64,000 nt of DNA, from assembly GCA_029779645.1 (NCBI GenBank), contig JAKPAC010000004.1, forward strand, positions 44,201 through 108,200, read 5' to 3'. The first letter of the stretch is position 1, and every line of letters begins with the position of its first letter. Under the pieces are notes generated by a model that saw nothing but the letters and a program-made list of their open reading frames with translations, was not told the DNA's origin and did no database searches. The position numbers and the translations under genes are program-made. This stretch comes from Actinomycetes bacterium. GTDB lineage: Bacteria > Actinomycetota > Actinomycetes > Actinomycetales > Microbacteriaceae. Shown one piece after another: positions 41,892 through 53,218 of this stretch.

Positions 41892-42877
41892 GCCAGCCTT
41901 CGCCGTCCCTCAGCTCGCAGTTGCGCGGAGCCGTCGACCTCTCGGCGCTGAAGCACCGCGCGTCCGCTCCGGCGACGCCCGCCCCAGGCGCCCCGGGGGC
42001 CGCCGCAGCGCCGGGGAACGGTGCCGCCGCGCCCGCGGGCCCGGTGATCCCGCTGCCGACGCTCTCGTTCGACGCGACCGACGCGACCTTCGGCGACGTG
42101 CTCGAGCTCTCGCGCTCCGTGCCGATCATCGTCGACCTGTGGGCGGAGTGGTGCCAGCCGTGCAAGCAGCTGACCCCGGTGCTCGAGCGCGTCGTGGCCG
42201 ACTACGCCGGACGCGTGCTCCTGGTGAAGATCGACGTCGACAGCAACCCGCAGCTTTCGCAGGCGTTCCAGGCGACGTCGATCCCGACCGTCGTCGCGCT
42301 GCTTCAGGGCCAGTCGGTGCCGCTGTTCCAGGGCGCGGTCCCTGAGGAGCAGGTGCGGCAGGTCTTCGAGCAGGTGCTCCAGCTCGCCGCCGCGAACGGC
42401 GTCACCGGCACCGTGCGTGTCGAGGGCGCGGATGCCGCAGCCGACGCGCCCGCAGCGCCGGCGCTGCCGCCCAGGCACGCTGCCGCGTTCGCCGCCATCG
42501 AGGCCGGCGACTTCGCGCTCGCGATCAGCGAGTACGAGGCGGCGCTGAAGGAGAATCCCAGGGACGAGGACGCGCGCGCGGGCCTCGGCCAGGTGCGCCT
42601 GCTCGATCGCGTGCAGGGCCTGGACCTGCAGGCGGCGCGGGCCGCCGCGGCCGCCGCGCCGACCGACCCGCAGGCGCAGTTCGCCGTCGCCGACCTCGAC
42701 CTCAGCGGCGGCCACGTCGACGACGCGTTCGACCGGCTCCTCGAGCTGTTCGCGGCGAGCGGCGACGACGTGCGCCCAGCCGTGAAGGAGCGGCTGCTGG
42801 AGCTGTTCGGCGTCGTGGGCGACGCGGATCCGCGCACCCTGCGCGCGCGGCGCGCCTTCGCGAACCTGCTGTTCTAG
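41888..42877 (+). CDS. Thioredoxin–TPR protein (CnoX/YbbN-like)
   Basis: A 329-residue protein. After a Pro/Ala linker (about 1-55) comes a thioredoxin domain with IVDLWAEWCQPCKQLTPVL; the CQPC active site has both Cys. TPR-like helical repeats follow (AIEAGDFALAISEYEAALKE, RDEDARAGLGQVRLLD). CnoX in other bacteria is a redox-active holdase that passes clients to GroEL. GTG 41888 overlaps the preceding gene's stop. Confidence 0.9.
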   Translation: MSQPSPSLSSQLRGAVDLSALKHRASAPATPAPGAPGAAAAPGNGAAAPAGPVIPLPTLSFDATDATFGDVLELSRSVPIIVDLWAEWCQPCKQLTPVLERVVADYAGRVLLVKIDVDSNPQLSQAFQATSIPTVVALLQGQSVPLFQGAVPEEQVRQVFEQVLQLAAANGVTGTVRVEGADAAADAPAAPALPPRHAAAFAAIEAGDFALAISEYEAALKENPRDEDARAGLGQVRLLDRVQGLDLQAARAAAAAAPTDPQAQFAVADLDLSGGHVDDAFDRLLELFAASGDDVRPAVKERLLELFGVVGDADPRTLRARRAFANLLF

Positions 42878-42915
42878 CTCGGCCCTCGCGCGCCCAGCCC
42901 GCGCCGCGGGCGCGC

Positions 42916-42938
42916 TGCGCCGGCCCGCGGCCGGCGCA
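42916..42938. terminator. Bidirectional hairpin between convergent genes
   Basis: TGCGCCGGCC (42916-42925) and GGCCGGCGCA (42929-42938) with loop CGC, lying between the thioredoxin–TPR gene and glgB. It can serve both strands; no U-tract is visible. Confidence 0.65.
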
Positions 42939-42946
42939 CGGGCGCG

Positions 42947-45166
42947 CTACCCGTGTGTGGGGCTCGGCACGTGGGGCTCGCGGCCGTGCGAGAGCCAGAG
43001 CACCCCGAGGGGCGGCAGCACCATGGATGCGCGGGCCGGCACGCGCTCGCTCTGGAAGCTCGCGTGCACCATCCCGAGATTGCTGACCCCGCTGCCGCCG
43101 AACTCGGTCGCGTCCGAGTTGAAGATCTCGTGCCAGACCCCGGTCTGGGGCAGGTCGAGCGCGAAGTCGTGCACGAGCGCGGGGGAGAAGTTCGCCACGA
43201 TCGCGAGGGTGCCGCCGCTGAAGTCGCGTCGGGTGAACGCGATCACGTCCGGGTGGCTTCCCGGGCCGCCGACCCGGGCGAATGCCGCGGGATCGCTGTC
43301 GCGCGACCACAGCTCGGACCGCGCGCGATACGTGCGGTTGAGCACGCTCATGAAGTGGTGCAGCTGGGCGTGGCCCGGCTCCTCGAGCAGCCACCAGTCG
43401 AGCCCGTGCTGCTCGCTCCACTCCGAGGTCTGCCCGAGCTCGGTGCCCATGAACAGCAGCTTCTTGCCGGGGTGCGCCCACATGAACGCCAGGTAGGCAC
43501 GCAGGTTGGCGAGCTTCTGCGCCGGGGTGCCAGGCATGCGCGAGAGGATGCTGCGCCGGCCGTCGACGACCGCCTCGTGACTCAGCGGCAGCACGAAATG
43601 CTCATGCGCGGCGGCTGCGAACGAGAAGCGCATCTCGCCGGCGTGCCGTGCGCGCTCCGCGTGGTCGCGGGTCATGAACCGCAGCGAGTCCTGCATCCAC
43701 CGGGTGTTCCACTTCATGTCGAAGCCGAGCCCCGCCCGTGTGGGCGACTCGGTCGTGCCGGGGAATCCCGATGCGTCCTCGGCGATCATCAGCACGCCGG
43801 GAACGGCGGAGTGCACCGCCGTGCTCAGCTGCTGGACGAACTTGATGGCGTCGAGATTCTCGCGGCCGCCGTGCACGTTCGGGCTCCAGCCGTCGTGGTC
43901 GCGCGCGTCGTCAAGATAGAGCATGGATGCCACCGCATCGAGTCGAAGTCCGTCGAGGTGGAACTCCTCGAGCCAGTATCTGGCGTTCGAGACGAGGAAG
44001 CTGCGCACCTCCGGGCGCCGATAGTCGAAGGGCAGCGTGCTGAGCTCGGCCTCGTTCCGGCGCGGGTCGGGATGCTCGTAGAGCGGCAGCCCGTCGAACT
44101 TCGCCAGGGCGAAGGCGTCCTTCGGGAAGCGCGCCGGGACCCAGCCCATGATCACGCCGATGTCGGCCTGGTGGAGGCGATCGATGAGGAACCGCATGTC
44201 GTCGGGCGTGCCGAAGCGGGCGGTCGGCGCGTAGTAGCTCGTGACGTGGAAGCCGAGCGATGTCGCCGCCGGGTGCTGGGCGAGGGGCAGGAACTCGACG
44301 TGGGTGAACCCCTGCGCCAGCACGTAGTCGACGAGGCTTGCCGCCGCATCGCGGTAGCTCAGCCCGGGACGCCACGAGCCCAGGTGGACCTCGTAGACCG
44401 TCATGGGCGCGCCCGCGGCGGGCGCCGCCGCCCGCCGCGCCATCCAAGCGTCGTCAGCCCAGAGGTGCTCGGAGGGCCCGGTGACGACCGAGGCGGTGTC
44501 GGGCGCCTCCTCCGAACGGCGCGCCATCGGGTCCGACTTGTAGACCCAGCGCTCGCTCGGGGTCAGGAGCTCGAACTTGTAGGCGTCGCCGGCGGCCGCG
44601 CCGGGGATGAAGATCTCCCATACCCCGCTCTCGCCGAGCGAGCGCATCGCGGCCCGGGTGCCGTCCCAGCCGTTGAAGTCACCGGCGACTCGCACGGCTC
44701 GCGCGCGCGGCGCCCACACAGAGAATGCGGTGCCGCTCGTGTCGCCGGCGGGGCCGTCGATGCCCGGCACGGTCATCACGTGGGCACCGAGCACCTGCCA
44801 CAGCCGCTCGTGGGTGCCCGCTGCGATGCGCTCGATGTCGTGCACGCGGATCGTGGGCGCGAAGCCGTACGGATCGCCGGACTCCCAGTCGGGGGCGTCG
44901 TCGAAGCGTGCGATCACGCGGTAGTCGTGCGGCGCGCTCGCGTAGCTGCCGTGCCAGATGCCCGATCCGGCGTGCTGGAGCTCGATCTCGGTGCCGTCCG
45001 CGAGGCGCACCGCCACCGAGCTGGCGAGCGGCCGTCGCACCCGCACGGTCGTGGTCGTCATGCCGGAGGACGGGTCCACGCTCGTGTGCTGGCCGAGGTA
45101 AGAGTGCGGGTTCGGGTGCGAGCCGGAAGCCATCTGCTCGATGCGCTCGTCGTTGAGGGAGATCAT
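42947..45166 (-). CDS. glgB: 1,4-alpha-glucan branching enzyme
   Basis: Introduces alpha-1,6 branches into glycogen; 739 residues. N-terminal CBM48-type domain (GTAFSVWAPRARAVRVAGDF, WDGTRAAMRSL, VWEIFIPG), then the GH13 barrel: FTHVEFLPLAQHP, GLRLDAVASMLYL with the nucleophile Asp, VLMIAEDASGFPG with the acid/base Glu, and the end domain ALDLPQ–LGVLWLS. It is a lone minus-strand gene with no other glycogen gene next to it. ATG 45166. Confidence 0.96.
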   Translation of the reverse strand: MISLNDERIEQMASGSHPNPHSYLGQHTSVDPSSGMTTTTVRVRRPLASSVAVRLADGTEIELQHAGSGIWHGSYASAPHDYRVIARFDDAPDWESGDPYGFAPTIRVHDIERIAAGTHERLWQVLGAHVMTVPGIDGPAGDTSGTAFSVWAPRARAVRVAGDFNGWDGTRAAMRSLGESGVWEIFIPGAAAGDAYKFELLTPSERWVYKSDPMARRSEEAPDTASVVTGPSEHLWADDAWMARRAAAPAAGAPMTVYEVHLGSWRPGLSYRDAAASLVDYVLAQGFTHVEFLPLAQHPAATSLGFHVTSYYAPTARFGTPDDMRFLIDRLHQADIGVIMGWVPARFPKDAFALAKFDGLPLYEHPDPRRNEAELSTLPFDYRRPEVRSFLVSNARYWLEEFHLDGLRLDAVASMLYLDDARDHDGWSPNVHGGRENLDAIKFVQQLSTAVHSAVPGVLMIAEDASGFPGTTESPTRAGLGFDMKWNTRWMQDSLRFMTRDHAERARHAGEMRFSFAAAAHEHFVLPLSHEAVVDGRRSILSRMPGTPAQKLANLRAYLAFMWAHPGKKLLFMGTELGQTSEWSEQHGLDWWLLEEPGHAQLHHFMSVLNRTYRARSELWSRDSDPAAFARVGGPGSHPDVIAFTRRDFSGGTLAIVANFSPALVHDFALDLPQTGVWHEIFNSDATEFGGSGVSNLGMVHASFQSERVPARASMVLPPLGVLWLSHGREPHVPSPTHG

Positions 45167-45344
45167 CAGGGGCCGCCTTTCGACACGGCGCCTTCTGCTC
45201 CAGCGCCTTCGGCTACAGCGCGCACACGGGCCGGCGAAGCGAGCACGTGTCGCTGTGCCTCGAACCTAGCGCGCGAACGCTCGCCCGGGCAGGGGGTGCC
45301 GGCTCCGGCGTCGAGCCCTGCCATCGAGGACCTAGGCTGGACGC

Positions 45345-45860
45345 ATGTCTGCCGCGCCGCCGAGGACCAACGAGTTCACCAGGTATCTGTCCACCGGCGC
45401 GGGCGTCTACGGGCTGATCCTGGTCTCTGGTCTGATCGCCACGGCGAGCGCTGCGCATGCGTCGTCGGTGCAGGTGCTGCTGTTCGTCGCAGTGACGCTG
45501 GGCGTGTTCTGGCTCGCGCACGCGTACTCGGAGGCGGTCGGCGATCATGGGCGCACCGGCGCCGATGGCAACCCGATGCGCCTGCGCGACGCGATCCGCG
45601 AATCGGTGCGCGGCACCTGGGGGATGCTGCTGGCCGCGGTGCTTCCCGCCGGTGCGCTGCTGCTGGGAGTGTTCGGCGTGCTCGAGGACTGGGCGGCCAA
45701 CTGGCTGGCGCTGTGGGTGTGCGTTGGCGTGCTCGCCATGCTGGGCTACCGCTCCTACCACAAGCGCGGCGCGCCGATGCATGTGCGGCTGCTCGGCGCG
45801 CTCGCCACGGCGTCGTTCGGGCTGATCATCATCGCCGCCAAGGCGATCGTGACCCACTGA
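45345..45860 (+). CDS. Integral membrane protein, unknown
   Basis: A 171-residue protein with about four hydrophobic helices: residues 19-37, 42-60, 91-109 and 115-132, plus a possible fifth at 148-167. The loop after the second helix carries HAYSEAVGDHGRT and RLRDAIRESVRGTWG, charged and probably cytoplasmic. The family is not recognised. It starts with ATG 45345 and is divergent from glgB across about 180 bases, in which no other gene is seen. Confidence 0.8.
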   Translation: MSAAPPRTNEFTRYLSTGAGVYGLILVSGLIATASAAHASSVQVLLFVAVTLGVFWLAHAYSEAVGDHGRTGADGNPMRLRDAIRESVRGTWGMLLAAVLPAGALLLGVFGVLEDWAANWLALWVCVGVLAMLGYRSYHKRGAPMHVRLLGALATASFGLIIIAAKAIVTH

Positions 45861-46011
45861 GGCCGGGTCGGCCCAGCGCGGCGCCCGAACAGTCCACGGC
45901 GATGCGGTTCGACGACGATAGTGTGAGAGCACACGCCACTGTCGGCGTGCACCGGCTCGCGCCTCGATCTGCGAGGGCGAGTCGCGAGGCAACCGAGACG
46001 AGAGGCCGCTG

Positions 46012-46983
46012 ATGAGCGCTTCACCCGTGCAGGTCACGTTCGAGAACTTCGTGCGGGTCGAGAGCGCGAGGATGTTCACGGGGATCGCGGCCGCCGCCGG
46101 CGGGACCAACGTGTGGAATCACGTGCTGGTGCCTACCCCCATCGACGAGCAGACGGTCATCCGCATGAATCGCGACACGCTGTACAGCGCGGCGATCATC
46201 GATGTCTCGGCGGGCGCCACCTTGACGGTGCCGGACGCCGGCAATCGCTACATCTCGGTGATGCTGGTGAACGAGGACCACTACATCAACCGGGTGCTGC
46301 ACTCGGGCGGCAGCTACGATCTGCGTGCTGACGAGCTCGGGAGCGAGTTCGTGCTCGCCGCGGCGCGCATCCTCGTCGATCCGGGGGACGCGGCCGACGT
46401 CGCCGCCGTCAACGCGCTGCAGCAGGAGCTCGCGCTGAGCTCGGCGGCGGGGCGCGCCTACGAGGCGCCTGCCTACGACGAGGCGTCGTTCACCGCGACT
46501 CGAGGCGCCATCCTCGAGCTGGGCAAGGGCCTCGACGGCTATGCCAGGTGCTTCGGCGCGCGCGACGAGGTCGACCCCATCCGGCACCTGCTCGCCACCG
46601 CGATGGGCTGGGGCGGGCTCCCCGAGACCGAGGCCTCCTACTACAACGTGATGCCCGAGCTCCCCGTGGGGGAGTACTCGCTCACGGTGGGCGAGGTGCC
46701 GGTCGACGGGTTCTGGTCGATCTCGCTCTACAACGCGGATGGCTTCTTCGAGGAGCAGGCGACGGGCAAGAACTCGGTGAACAGCATCACCGCTGCGCCG
46801 AACGTCGACGGCTCGGTCACGGTGCGGTTCGGCGGCGATCCCGCCGCTGCGAATGCGCTGCCGATCATGGACGGCTGGAACTACCTGGTCAGGATGTATC
46901 GGCCGCGTCCCGAGATCCTCGACGGAACCTGGGTGTTCCCAGGAATTGACGCACCCCGGGCGGGTGACGGCACGCCCGCGTGA
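46012..46983 (+). CDS. DUF1254/DUF1214-type protein, first of a tandem pair
   Basis: A 323-residue soluble protein. The N-terminal part (IDEQTVIRMNRDTLYSAAII, then VPDAGNRYISVMLVNEDH) fits the DUF1254 fold and the C-terminal part (GFWSISLYNADGFFEEQA, INGW-like MDGWNYLVRMYRPRPEILDG) fits DUF1214. The molecular function of these families is not known. It is followed 58 bases later by a longer relative, suggesting tandem duplication and divergence. Confidence 0.85.
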   Translation: MSASPVQVTFENFVRVESARMFTGIAAAAGGTNVWNHVLVPTPIDEQTVIRMNRDTLYSAAIIDVSAGATLTVPDAGNRYISVMLVNEDHYINRVLHSGGSYDLRADELGSEFVLAAARILVDPGDAADVAAVNALQQELALSSAAGRAYEAPAYDEASFTATRGAILELGKGLDGYARCFGARDEVDPIRHLLATAMGWGGLPETEASYYNVMPELPVGEYSLTVGEVPVDGFWSISLYNADGFFEEQATGKNSVNSITAAPNVDGSVTVRFGGDPAAANALPIMDGWNYLVRMYRPRPEILDGTWVFPGIDAPRAGDGTPA

Positions 46984-47041
46984 CCCAAGCGCCGGGCCGT
47001 GCCGCCGGCAACAACCTCACACCCACAGAAAGGCAGCTGCC

Positions 47042-48379
47042 ATGACTGCAGATGCAGATGCACGTCTGCTCTCCGACGCGTTCGTGTTCGGGATTCCTCT
47101 CGTGTTCAACCTGGATCAGGTTGGTCGCTACGTGCACGAGGGCGTCGGGGCGAATCCCGCGGCCCCGTTCAACAGCTTCAGCCACGCTCGCACCCTCGCC
47201 GGGCCCGCCGACACGTTCGTGTCGGTGAACAACGACACGGTGTACTCGCTGGCGCAGATCGACGTCAGCGGCGGCGCGGTGCTGCTCGAGCTGCCCGACA
47301 CTGCCGGGCGGTACTACGTGATGCAGTTCATCGACGCATGGACGAACAACTTCGCCTATGTGGGGCACCGGGCGACGGGCACCGCGGCGCAGCGCTATCT
47401 GCTCGTGCCGCCGGGATGGAGCGGAAGCGCGCCCGCTGACGCCACGGTCATCACGGCGCCGACGACGATCTTCACGATCGTCGGGCGCTGGGCGTGTGGC
47501 GGAGAGTGGGATCTGCCGGCAGTGCACGCGCTGCAGGACGCCACCCGGCTCACCCGCCTCGACGAGGGCGCGAGCCTGCGCGGGCTTCCCGAGGTCGGCG
47601 CCGACATCCCGCCCGCCCTGCTGTTCCTCGAGAAGCTGCGCCTCTGGTCGCAGGCGCTTCCCCCGGCGGCGAGCGACCGACCGCAGCTGGAGTCCTTCGC
47701 GCCGCTGGGCGTGACGGCGGCGGGCGAGAGCCCGTACGCATCCTTCAGCCCCGCGCGCGCGTCGGAGTGGGGCGCGGCGCTCGACGCCTCGCGTGCCGCC
47801 CTGCTCGAGGACCTCCGCCGGGGTGGCGCGCCGATCGTGAACGGGTGGCTGCTGACCTACCACGCGTTCGACTACAACGTCGACTTCTTCGAGATCGGGG
47901 CGATCGACTCCCCGCTGTACACCTCGGTCGCTCCCGAGCGGAAGTACCGGCTGCGCGCGGAGAGCGCGCTCGCCGGACTCTGGGGAAACCACGCGTACGA
48001 GGCGGCGTATGCCCCGGTCTACGTCGACGGCGACGGCGAGCAGCTGCGCGGCGAGCACACGTACGCGCTCACGTTCGCGCCGACGCCGCCCGCGAACGCG
48101 TTCTGGTCGCTCACGATGTACTCGATGCCCGACTACTTTCTGGTCGACAACGCCATCGATCGCTATTCGATCGGCAGCAGCACCGAGGGGCTCCAGTATG
48201 GCGAGGACGGCTCGCTGCGCATCGTGATCAGCGCGACGGAGCCCGCCGATCCGGCGGCACGCGCGAACTGGCTCCCGGCTCCGGACGGACCGTTCCGCCC
48301 GCTGCTGCGCATGTACGAGCCGGATCCGGCCGTCGTGGATGGCACCTACGTCATCCCGGCGATCACCCGGCTCGACTAG
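47042..48379 (+). CDS. DUF1254/DUF1214-type protein, second of the pair
   Basis: A 445-residue relative of the preceding gene. SVNNDTVYSLAQIDVSGGAV and LPDTAGRYYVMQFIDAWTNN form the DUF1254 part; ANAFWSLTMYSMPDYFLVDN and FRPLLRMYEPDPAVVDGTYV form the DUF1214 part. A central stretch of about 120 residues, not in the first protein, makes it longer. No signal peptide is seen. ATG 47042 has AAAGG upstream. Function unknown. Confidence 0.87.
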   Translation: MTADADARLLSDAFVFGIPLVFNLDQVGRYVHEGVGANPAAPFNSFSHARTLAGPADTFVSVNNDTVYSLAQIDVSGGAVLLELPDTAGRYYVMQFIDAWTNNFAYVGHRATGTAAQRYLLVPPGWSGSAPADATVITAPTTIFTIVGRWACGGEWDLPAVHALQDATRLTRLDEGASLRGLPEVGADIPPALLFLEKLRLWSQALPPAASDRPQLESFAPLGVTAAGESPYASFSPARASEWGAALDASRAALLEDLRRGGAPIVNGWLLTYHAFDYNVDFFEIGAIDSPLYTSVAPERKYRLRAESALAGLWGNHAYEAAYAPVYVDGDGEQLRGEHTYALTFAPTPPANAFWSLTMYSMPDYFLVDNAIDRYSIGSSTEGLQYGEDGSLRIVISATEPADPAARANWLPAPDGPFRPLLRMYEPDPAVVDGTYVIPAITRLD

Positions 48380-48390
48380 CGCGCCGAGCG

Positions 48391-49611
48391 ATGGTCGTCT
48401 ATCTCGATCACGCCGCGACGACACCGCTGCGCCCGGAGGCGCGCGAGGCGTGGCTCGAGGCATCCGCTGGCATCGGAAACCCGTCGTCCGTGCACGCGGC
48501 GGGGCAGGCGGCGCGCAGGGTGCTGGAGGAATCCCGCGAGCGGCTTGCCGCCGCGCTCGACTGCGACCCCATCGAGGTCGTCTTCACGTCGGGCGGAACC
48601 GAGTCGGTCAACCTTGCGCTGAAGGGGCTGTTCTGGGCGCGGGCGGCGGCGGATGCGTCGCGCCGGTCGATCGTCGTGCCTCAGGGCGAGCATCACGCCA
48701 CCCTCGACGCGACCGCGTGGCTCGAGGCGCACGAGGGGGCGCGGCTGCGCTCGCCACGGCTCGACTCGCTGGGCCGCCTCGACCTCGATGCGTGGGAGGC
48801 CGCGATCGGCGACGGCGCGGGCGTCGCCCTCGCGACCATGCTCGCGGCCAACAACGAGGTCGGCACGCTGCAGCCGGTGAGCCAGGCCGTGCTGGGCGCC
48901 GCGCGTGCCGGCGTGCCGATGCACCTCGACGCGGTGGGCGCCTTCGGGCACGTGCCGCTGTCGTTTCGGGCGCTGCGGGCGACGCGGCATGAGGCGGGCG
49001 CGCCCGTCGGCGCGGGCGGCGGCCTCGCGGCGATGAGCATCGCCGCGCACAAGCTGGGCGGGCCGCCCGGCATCGGCGCCCTGGTGGTCGCCCGCGACGC
49101 CGCGCCCACGGCGCTCCTGCATGGGGGCGAGCAGCAGCGCGGGCTGCGCTCGGGCACGCAGAACGTCGCCGGCGCGGCGGCGTTCGCGGTGGCGGCCGAG
49201 CTGGCGGTGGCCGAGCTCGAGACCGAGGCCGAGCGTCTGCGCGCGCTGCGCGACGAGCTGGTGGCTCGCGTGCGTGCGGCGCTGCCCGACACCTCGGCAA
49301 ACGGCGATCCAGTGCACCGGCTGCCGGGCAACGCGCACCTCTCGTTCCCCGGCGCGCAGGGCGACTCGCTGCTGCTGCTGCTCGACCTCGCCGGCGTCGC
49401 CGTCTCGACCGGCTCGGCCTGCCAGGCGGGGATCCCCAATCCGTCGCACGTGCTGCTGGCGATGGGGCGCGACGACGATGCGGCGCGCAGCGTGCTGCGC
49501 GTCACGCTCGGGCGCGAGTCGACGCACGCCGACGTCGATGCGTTCGTGGCCGCCATCCCGGACGCCTACGAGCGAGCGCGCCGCGCCGGGATGTCGCGCC
49601 GCGAGGTATAG
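48391..49611 (+). CDS. Cysteine desulfurase (NifS/IscS type)
   Basis: PLP enzyme of 406 residues that takes sulfur from cysteine. VYLDHAATTPLRPEAREAW begins the protein; FTSGGTESVNLALKG is the PLP-phosphate site; MSIAAHKLGGPPGIGAL holds the Schiff-base Lys; VAVSTGSACQAGIPNPSHVL contains the persulfide Cys. It lies just before mnmA, so it likely supplies sulfur for tRNA 2-thiouridine as well as other uses. ATG at 48391, 11 bases after the preceding stop. Confidence 0.95.
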   Translation: MVVYLDHAATTPLRPEAREAWLEASAGIGNPSSVHAAGQAARRVLEESRERLAAALDCDPIEVVFTSGGTESVNLALKGLFWARAAADASRRSIVVPQGEHHATLDATAWLEAHEGARLRSPRLDSLGRLDLDAWEAAIGDGAGVALATMLAANNEVGTLQPVSQAVLGAARAGVPMHLDAVGAFGHVPLSFRALRATRHEAGAPVGAGGGLAAMSIAAHKLGGPPGIGALVVARDAAPTALLHGGEQQRGLRSGTQNVAGAAAFAVAAELAVAELETEAERLRALRDELVARVRAALPDTSANGDPVHRLPGNAHLSFPGAQGDSLLLLLDLAGVAVSTGSACQAGIPNPSHVLLAMGRDDDAARSVLRVTLGRESTHADVDAFVAAIPDAYERARRAGMSRREV

Positions 49612-49671
49612 GCCGGTCGCGCCATCCACCACCCCGGCGCGCCACCCGGGGCCGCCGCGTAGAATTGCGGG

Positions 49672-50790
49672 ATGCGAATTCTTGCGGCCATGAGCGGCGG
49701 CGTCGATTCGGCGGTCGCCGCGGCGCGCGCGGTGGATGCCGGACACGACGTCGTCGGCGTGCACCTCGCGCTCTCGCGCGCGGGCGGCACCCTGCGCACC
49801 GGTGCGCGCGGGTGCTGCACGATCGAAGACGCGATGGATGCCCGCCGCGCCGCGGATCTGCTCGGCATCCCGTTCTACGTGTGGGACTTCTCGGAGCGGT
49901 TCAAGCTCGACGTCGTCGACGACTTCGTCGCCGAGTACAGCGCCGGGCGCACGCCCAACCCCTGCATGCGCTGCAACGAGCACATCAAGTTCGCGGCCGT
50001 GCTCGAGAAGGGGCTCGACCTCGGGTTCGACGCGGTCTGCACCGGTCACTATGCGATCGTGCGGCCCGGCGCCGACGGCGCCCTCGAGCTGCACCGAGCC
50101 AGCGATGCGGCCAAGGACCAGTCGTACGTGCTCGGGGTGCTCACCGCCGAGCAGCTCGCACACAGCTACTTCCCGCTCGGGCAGACGCCCTCGAAGGCGG
50201 CCGTGCGCGCCGAGGCCGCCGAGCGCGGGCTCACCGTCGCGCAGAAGCCCGACAGCCACGACATCTGCTTCATCCCCGACGGCGACACCCGCGGCTGGCT
50301 GGCCGAGCGCGTCGGCGCCGAGACCGGCGAGATTCTTGACCGCTCGGGCGAGGTGGTCGGCACGCACGAGGGCGCTCACGCGTTCACGGTCGGTCAGCGA
50401 CGCGGCCTGCGGATCGGCACGCCCGCACCCGACGGCAGACCCCGCTTCGTGCTCGAGGTTCGTCCGGTGTCGAACACCGTCGTCGTCGGGCCCAAGGAGG
50501 CGCTCGCGATCGCCGAGATCTCTGGCGCTCGCTACACCTGGGTCGGCACGGCGCCGCTGGGCGCGGCCGAAGGCTTCGCGTGCGATGTGCAGATTCGCGC
50601 CCACGCCGAGCCCGTGCCCGCCCGCGCTGCCGTGGTGCCGGCGGACGGGGTGCAGCACCTGGTCGTGACCCCCGACGCGCCGCTCGACGGGGTCGCCCCC
50701 GGGCAGACCGCCGTGCTGTACCAGGGCACGCGGGTGCTCGGGCAGTTCACCATCGACCACACCGTCTCGGCCGTGCCGCTGTCGGTCTGA
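49672..50790 (+). CDS. mnmA: tRNA-specific 2-thiouridylase MnmA
   Basis: Forms s2U34 in tRNA for Lys, Glu and Gln; 372 residues. [20 protein letters not shown] is the PP-loop; [15 protein letters not shown] has the first catalytic Cys, [15 protein letters not shown] the second; [11 protein letters not shown] is a conserved later motif. The upstream cysteine desulfurase is a natural sulfur donor. ATG 49672 has no strong ribosome site nearby. Confidence 0.96.
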   Translation: MRILAAMSGGVDSAVAAARAVDAGHDVVGVHLALSRAGGTLRTGARGCCTIEDAMDARRAADLLGIPFYVWDFSERFKLDVVDDFVAEYSAGRTPNPCMRCNEHIKFAAVLEKGLDLGFDAVCTGHYAIVRPGADGALELHRASDAAKDQSYVLGVLTAEQLAHSYFPLGQTPSKAAVRAEAAERGLTVAQKPDSHDICFIPDGDTRGWLAERVGAETGEILDRSGEVVGTHEGAHAFTVGQRRGLRIGTPAPDGRPRFVLEVRPVSNTVVVGPKEALAIAEISGARYTWVGTAPLGAAEGFACDVQIRAHAEPVPARAAVVPADGVQHLVVTPDAPLDGVAPGQTAVLYQGTRVLGQFTIDHTVSAVPLSV

Positions 50791-53187
<2,397 letters not shown>

Positions 53188-53218
53188 GCGGGCGGCTGCG
53201 GCCGCTCGGCGAGCGGAG

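Noticed and set aside
42953..46012. A 1019-codon open frame on the plus strand
   Set aside because: It is antisense to glgB and runs through the next gene; its composition is that of a shadow frame.
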